Of a stretch of DNA of 64,000 nt, positions 58,835-64,000 are shown piece by piece. A program made the translations under genes and the position numbers. The notes under the pieces were generated by a model that was not told the DNA's origin, searched no databases, and saw only the letters and a list, made by a program, of their open reading frames with translations. Within the stretch, counting starts at the first letter, position 1. Each line of letters begins with the position of its first letter. The stretch spans positions 75,165,157 through 75,229,156 of the forward strand of contig CM042150.1 in assembly GCA_023376005.1 (NCBI GenBank), in the 5' to 3' direction. The DNA comes from Doryteuthis pealeii (Eukaryota; Mollusca; Cephalopoda; Myopsida; Loliginidae).

Positions 58835-59380
58835 TTGGATACAAATTTCACTAAACTGAAAACAACCCCTACCTTCTGCTGCCTCTACCATTTCTGCCAT
58901 CAATATAACCACAGTAAATATAACAACAACGATAGCCAAGAATCTGTCCCGGCTTCAGTCGGACTAGTTGTCAACAAGCCAAACAAGAAAGCGTTTTGCA
59001 GACATTGCAAGAAGTACTTCCTAGCGGTCGGCTACAAAGAGATCCTTGGTAGTTCCCCAAACACATTATCAGCACTCAGCCGGAAAATGAACGGTCTTCT
59101 CTGGTGTTGTCCAGCAAGTAATTGCTGGGTAAATTGGGCACAAAGAGTTAATCTAGGGAGCAGAGGCGACGGTGGGGGGGATCTTATGACTGTGGTTAGG
59201 ATACATGACAGTTGGAATGTCGGCAGGAGTCTACAGGAGCAGGCAAAGTTTTGCCAAGGCAGACAGAGAGGCTTCCTTTTATGCCATCTTTGTACAATAT
59301 TGAGATTGAAGTGGATATTTTCTGTAGTATTGCATGACTACACCCAAGAAAAGCCATCACTAACTTCTGTATACTTATAA
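58835..59380 (+). other. 181-codon ORF, unrecognised, probably not a gene
   Basis: The longest non-repetitive ORF apart from the GIY-YIG one. It is Cys-rich (FCRHCKKYF near residues 54-62, LLWCCP near 88-93) but has no domain I recognise, no conserved spacing and no splice-like boundaries. Base composition is higher in GC than the flanks, which could mean an undetected repeat. No function is assigned. Confidence 0.2.
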
Positions 59381-59483
59381 TTAAATATATGTGTATCATC
59401 AGCTCTCTTTCCATTCTGTTTTACCTGTCCTGTCAGTATCCTGACTGTATCCCATGCGAAAGGTTACCCCTAAAAAAACAGGA

Positions 59484-59530
59484 GTGTCCTGGGTATGGCA
59501 CTAAACTCTGTCTGGTGGTGAGGTTGGTAT
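59484..59530 (-). mobile_element. S3 fragment
   Basis: GTCCTGGGTATGGCACTAAA matches the reverse 3' part of S3 (compare 11035). Confidence 0.5.
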
Positions 59531-59534
59531 ATTT

Positions 59535-59606
59535 GGTTTAAAAGAAAATTACCTTTTTTTATGAGAAATTGGTTGAGATGTATTTATAGGCAATACTGTA
59601 TATGTT
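59535..59606 (+). mobile_element. Tc1-like element, right-end fragment
   Basis: AGAAAATTACCTTTTTTT and TTTATAGGCAATACTGTA match the same terminal family. Confidence 0.5.
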
Positions 59607-60084
59607 GTAGTTGTAATACTTTTCACAGAGCACACAGATACTACACTGTGATCCTAGACATAAGATTGAGAAGGAAACCTTTGGTCCTAATCAGTGCACA
59701 TATACATGAATTGTGCCATTTTTTATGGGTATTGTGCAAGTATCTATTAAAGGTAGTTGTTGCAGGTAAAAATATTTATTTAAAACTTAATCATTAATCA
59801 TAAATTAGCTTTCTAATTATTACACAATGTGAAGCACCATAGCCCATACACAATATAGAACTAGTTTGGTTTGAAGTTTCATCAAAGATTATAATACAGG
59901 AAACAACATCTGCATCTAATACAGATCATCTATTTCATATACTTATAAAATCTCAAATATCTAATTCTCCAAATATCTATAAACATTTAATTCTTAAACT
60001 TGTATGGTGATGTAATTAATGTAATTAAATAATCCACATACAAATATATACATAATGCTATTTGTATCCATATATATGTTGATA

Positions 60085-60236
60085 TTTTGTTGATATTTAA
60101 ATATGAGAAAAGAAAAGACATACTTTAAAACGCTGACTAATGTCGACGTCTTAATTTAAAACTATGTGATGTAATTTTTCCCGAAAATTCTTGGAAAGTA
60201 TGTCTTTTCTTTCCTCATATTTGAATATCAACAAAA
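60085..60236. repeat. 43-bp-arm foldback element
   Basis: Arms 60085-60127 and 60194-60236 are inverse with about three mismatches (TTTTGTTGATATT at both outer ends). The 66-bp centre contains GTCGACGTC. Confidence 0.85.
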
Positions 60237-60315
60237 GCAGCTACATACCAAAAGCAGAGGCTTGCAGACTTTTGTTTTCATTAATAATTTATTTTTCCTT
60301 AAACCAACGAAGGAC

Positions 60316-60345
60316 CTGAGGAAGGTTTGTTAGACAAACCGAAAC
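60316..60345 (+). ncRNA. Hammerhead-like motif
   Basis: CTGAGGA (60316-60322) fits CTGANGA; GGTTTGT (60324-60330) pairs perfectly with ACAAACC (60334-60340) over 7 bp around TAG; GAAAC follows at 60341. One unpaired A precedes the stem. Flanking stem I is not obvious. Confidence 0.42.
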
Positions 60346-60437
60346 ATTGCAGTGTTTGCTTATTAAACATTAATCGTTAATGAAAATTGTGTTTTTATAA
60401 TATTACATATTGTCAGATTTACTTCCCCTTTTTCTTC

Positions 60438-60444
60438 ACACACA

Positions 60445-60516
<72 letters not shown>
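60438..60516. repeat. (CA)n(TA)n microsatellite
   Basis: Follows GTCAGATTTACTTCC and TTCTTCACACA, the same tail seen at 9060. Confidence 0.95.
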
Positions 60517-60520
<4 letters not shown>

Positions 60521-60860
60521 TCACAAAGCATACAGATACTACACTGTGATCCTAGACATAAGATTAGAGAGCAACATTGATCCTGGTCAGAGTGCAAATA
60601 TACTTTGATCCTAACTAAAAGCACCAATCCCACCATTTTTTATGGGTATTATGCAACATATTTTCTCTGGTCAAAAATATCTAAATTAAAATGTAATTAT
60701 AAATTTCATTTGATCCATTTTGTATTTTGATCTGAAACTTTTATAGATTCAACTGTTATGACTATTTATTATTAAACTACTTAAAATAAATTTTGGATTT
60801 CTTGTCTCATCCTAATATTGCTTATATACACAAGACTGATGGCAATTTGAATAAATATGG

Positions 60861-60972
60861 ATGTGTAGATGGTGTAATGAATGTGTGAATGGTACAGAAA
60901 ATGAAACCAGCAAGCTGTGTTTAAATCCTACCCAATGCTGTTTGCATTTATATTGTACTAATACTCTGGGAT
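60861..60972 (+). mobile_element. S1 SINE, 5' fragment
   Basis: tRNA-like head (GATGGTGTAATGAATG) and GCTGTTTGCATTTATA, then lost. Confidence 0.65.
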
Positions 60973-61029
60973 AAAAACAACAAAACTAGTGTTGAATATA
61001 TACATATCAATAGATTAAATGTTAGAAAT

Positions 61030-61130
61030 TTAGTATTTCAGATCATCCAAGTAAGTGTAGATAGAAAAAGTTCAGGGAGCCTGAGCTAAACAATACAGTA
61101 CTCAGATGACCATTGTAAGTTCATAGTGAA
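61030..61130 (+). mobile_element. Highly diverged S2 candidate
   Basis: TTTCAGATCATCCAAGTAAG and AGTACTCAGATGACCATT are in the right order, but little else matches. Confidence 0.35.
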
Positions 61131-61464
61131 AAGTTTTCATACTGAACTACTAGAAAGATGATAATCACAACTTTAAATTTCAGACAATATCAGTTTAGTG
61201 TTATAGATGTTATGTGTGAAGGAATTTCCTCTAGAGTAGGAGTAAATGTTGAAGAGTGTGAATTCTCAAGTGTGACTCTGTGAGAGGATTAGTCAGAGGT
61301 AAGCAGCTTGGCCAGTAGTATCTGATTTGAAAGTGTGGCCAGTGAAGGGAGAAATGACCTTTGAGAGAATGACCAGTGTGAATAATAATAGCATGGTTTG
61401 TCAGTGAGGTAGATTTTATTCTTATATTAATTCCATATAATGGCAGCTTGTAGAAGTGTTGTGT

Positions 61465-61890
61465 GGTTTGGTTGGTTGTTAGTTTTATGACATGTCAACA
61501 TTTGTTGGGTAATATAATGCCAATATCAGTTTAACATTTATGGTTTCTAATTTCATACAAAAATGTATCTTCACAATCATTTTAAACAGATAAACTCTTC
61601 ATAAATACTTTATCAATGTTTTTGGAGCCTAGGTATTAATTGATAGATAAGTTCATAGTCATTTCAAGCACTATCTCAAATAGATCTGTTTGACTCATAG
61701 ATGGGGCCCTAACAGTAACTGCCACTCCAGATGAGAGTTGATCTGGGGGTAATGGCAATGAAGAGCTAACTCCACACTTTGCAGAGCTGCAGAATTGTAG
61801 TCTCACAACTGGATGCAGTTCAGTGTCATACCCATAATGCCTACTTTTAGGGACTGGATCTTACTTCTATCCAACAGATGTGATTGGTGA
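61465..61890 (+). mobile_element. S3 repeat
   Basis: GGTTTGGTTGGTTGTTAG head, ATGACATGTCAACATTTG, then AATAGATCTGTTTGACTC, AACTGCCACTCCAGATG, GGTAATGGCAATGAAG and a 3' end with GGATGCAGTTCAGTGTC. Confidence 0.75.
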
Positions 61891-62469
61891 ATTCTAATCC
61901 CCACTGAAAAGGCAACATAACTGTCTATGTGACATTGGCACTCTTATTCATTTTTTCATTCAATGACAAAACTCTAACTACAGGATTCATCATATCATTA
62001 CACTAATCTGATATTTTGACTTAATTCTAGGTAAGATAGTGTGTTATGATAAAAATAATCAAGATTAGGATACTAATCCCAAAGATTCATGGATTAATAA
62101 CACTGTTTTATTATATATTCAATCTTAAGATAACTAATCATTAGATTTTCAAATAATGTTGCTGTGAATGTTATGAATCAAGTTGTCTCTCTTTTAACAT
62201 CTGCTCTTTGTTAAATATTAATTTAGACAGATTCATTTTTTCTTTAATAATTCATGCATGAGGTTAGATGACATTTTTGATTATTCTTCCTGCAGCTGAT
62301 TTCAGTCGTCTTAATGAACATCAACATTTCATTCAAATTTGACATTTCTCTCCATAAATGAACACTTCAGTAGAAAAATTTGAGATCATCTGAAAATATT
62401 ATTTTGGCAAAATGAAGAAATAAACCTTAATTTCCAATATCAATATAGATTCTAATGTATAATGTAGTA

Positions 62470-62975
62470 GTATTCTATTTCTCTGAATTTTTGAGATGAG
62501 GCTTGATAATTAGTATTATTTGTATCCAATTGGACACATAGTGTAGTGGATAAAGGAGTTAGGTTAAGACAGTTCTAAGGGATAGATACCTCTAGACTGC
62601 AGGTTCAATCCTGGTCAGGGGCAGCAGTAACATAGAATAATAATTAACACAGCTTAACACGTACCCCAGTTATGGTTAGTGGAATGAGAACAGAATACTC
62701 CTGTGGACTGAATAAAGAGTTAAGTTCAAAGTTCCCTGATGGTTCCCAATTATGACATGAAGGTTCCCAATTACAACAAGAAGGTTTCCGAGTTTGAAAA
62801 GAAGGTTCCTGAGTCCAAGAATTTTCCCGAGTTCAACAAGTAATACCTGAAGGAGGCCGGAGGGCACATTGGCCAAAATGATATATAGATAACAATAAAG
62901 ATGAGGACAATAGTCCAAATAATATAAAAAATACTAGTAGTAGTATTCATTAAGCCTCATTCAAAATTCCATTAC
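62470..62975 (+). mobile_element. S4 foldback element
   Basis: The left arm is short (GAATTTTTGAGATGAGGCTT to about 62522). Then comes a good tRNA-like stretch: TAGTGTAGTGGATAAAGG (box A-like) and GCAGGTTCAATCCTGG (box B). The right arm ends with the inverse of the left end (AAGCCTCATTCAAAATTC at about 62954-62971). The hammerhead-like block is decayed (CTGAAGG ... AAAAT). Confidence 0.7.
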
Positions 62976-63682
62976 TTTCTTGCTGACCAAGTGAGAGAGA
63001 AACAGAAATAAATGAAAGCAACAAATAGAAAAAAAACATGTGAGTAAAAAGACCCCAAATTCATAAATAAAAGTTGACAACAAATTTACTGCAATAATTA
63101 CAAAATGAAAATTTATTATCTGAGAGGAAATGGATAAATGTTTAAACTATAAAGAAAAATTCCTTGTATGCAGCTGTAAATGAGAAGTTTCTTATAGGAG
63201 AAAAAGTAATTGTAGAAAGAAATGTATATGAGCATGTGGTGTGTTTACTGGCAAAAGCAATGGAATTACTTACTTGACAAGAATCTTGCTTTGTTCCTTG
63301 TGGCATGTCCATGAGTGAATGAGTCTCTGTCAGTGTTCTTATATATGTAGTAGCTGACCTGTCACATTGGTTGATTTTGGGTAATATGTCTCATAAAGCT
63401 GTTTGCTTACTGCTTTCTTCTATTGTCTAATATGATCTGTTGTGATTTTCTTAGCTGCAGTAATTTATATAGACTTCTTGGCACCATACTGTGATCTAGG
63501 CTGAAATGTTTCATCAACTGCTCTTATAGTAAACCAGTATGTTCAACCAAACCAAAATTCAAACTTTTGGTCTTTTGTTGCTGTTGATTGAAACATGTCA
63601 CTTTTGGAATCACATGGTTTGTTTACAAGTAATTCTTAATGGATTTGTTTACAACTACATCTGCAGGGGAGTTACTATGTTG

Positions 63683-63800
63683 TAATGGCATGGCATAATG
63701 GTTAACATGCTCGATTGTGTCATCATAGTAAGCAAGTTCAAACTACAGTCACATTATTAAAATTTGGACTAATACCCTTGGGAAAGGTTTGAATACTTAC
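63683..63800 (+). mobile_element. S1 SINE, 5' fragment
   Basis: Head GGCATAATGGTTAACATG, box B-like AGTTCAAACTACAG and CCCTTGGGAAAGG, then lost before a TA tract. Confidence 0.65.
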
Positions 63801-63836
63801 ATTCAACAGTATTTAAAAAAAAATTTTATAACGCAA

Positions 63837-63842
<6 letters not shown>

Positions 63843-63880
<38 letters not shown>
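63843..63880. repeat. (TA)n microsatellite
   Basis: About 18 TA units after the last S1 fragment. Confidence 0.95.
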
Positions 63881-63883
<3 letters not shown>

Positions 63884-64000
63884 ATTTATGTATGAGTAGT
63901 GGTATGGGTACAGGTACGATCATTAGGAGCGCACAGTATCCAGGGGTTAAGACCGTGAAAAAACAAACAAAGTGCTCAATACAATGTAGAGCAAAATTTA

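Noticed and set aside
58835..59380. A host exon or zinc-finger protein (Cys-rich 181-codon ORF)
   Set aside because: Cys spacing fits no finger I know, and there are no splice sites or neighbouring exons. Kept only as an unrecognised ORF.

Overview
The window looks like gene-poor intergenic or intronic DNA from a large, repeat-rich, AT-rich animal genome. A mollusc, most probably a coleoid cephalopod, fits best. That is an inference from the mix of tRNA-derived SINEs, abundant (TA)n/(CA)n microsatellites, Penelope-like elements and retrozyme-like repeats; no host gene is available to confirm it. I found no host protein-coding exon, rRNA gene or functional tRNA gene that I could support. Almost all short ORFs lie in microsatellites, polypurine DNA or repeats.

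Dispersed repeats dominate. Family S1, a tRNA-derived SINE, has about 17 copies across the whole window on both strands. Family S2 has eight clear copies and one doubtful one, and is built on a 5S rRNA-like module. Family S3 has seven copies or fragments with a variable tandem block in the middle. Family S4 has three foldback copies plus a fragment, with a hammerhead-like motif in the 3' arm. A second tRNA SINE (S5) has two copies. Smaller families include two copies each of a palindrome-bearing repeat (5.4 and 22.1 kb) and of a G-run element (50.6 and 52.5 kb, opposite strands), three LTR-like copies (17.1, 45.5 and 47.8 kb), and Tc1/mariner-like non-autonomous elements (21.1, 24.1, 32.5 and 48.4 kb).

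Region by region: 0-8 kb is mostly unique DNA with S1 copies, a TG/AG microsatellite and the palindrome repeat. 8-13 kb has S3 copies and two microsatellite-bounded foldbacks. 14-20 kb has two S4 copies, S2 copies and a solo LTR (19331-19677) inserted in an S1 SINE with a 5-bp target duplication. 21-28 kb has DNA-transposon remnants and S3. 28.1-29.2 kb is a ~1 kb purine-only-like strand. 30-36 kb has S5, S1, mariner-like and LTR-like sequence. 38.5-42.3 kb is the most interesting block: a 312-bp tandem repeat carrying two hammerhead ribozymes, a foldback, and a Penelope-like 3' fragment encoding a GIY-YIG endonuclease between near-identical 148-bp inverted repeats. 43.0-43.5 kb is a 9-bp-TSD, MULE-like element with telomere-like repeats. 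44.1-44.6 kb is a broken LINE reverse transcriptase C-terminus. 53.0-54.15 kb is a ~47-copy 25-bp minisatellite. 55-64 kb returns to SINEs, foldbacks and microsatellites.

Nothing here works as a host pathway. The biology is that of retroelements: ribozyme-bearing elements, Penelope-like elements, SINE expansion and microsatellite growth at element ends.
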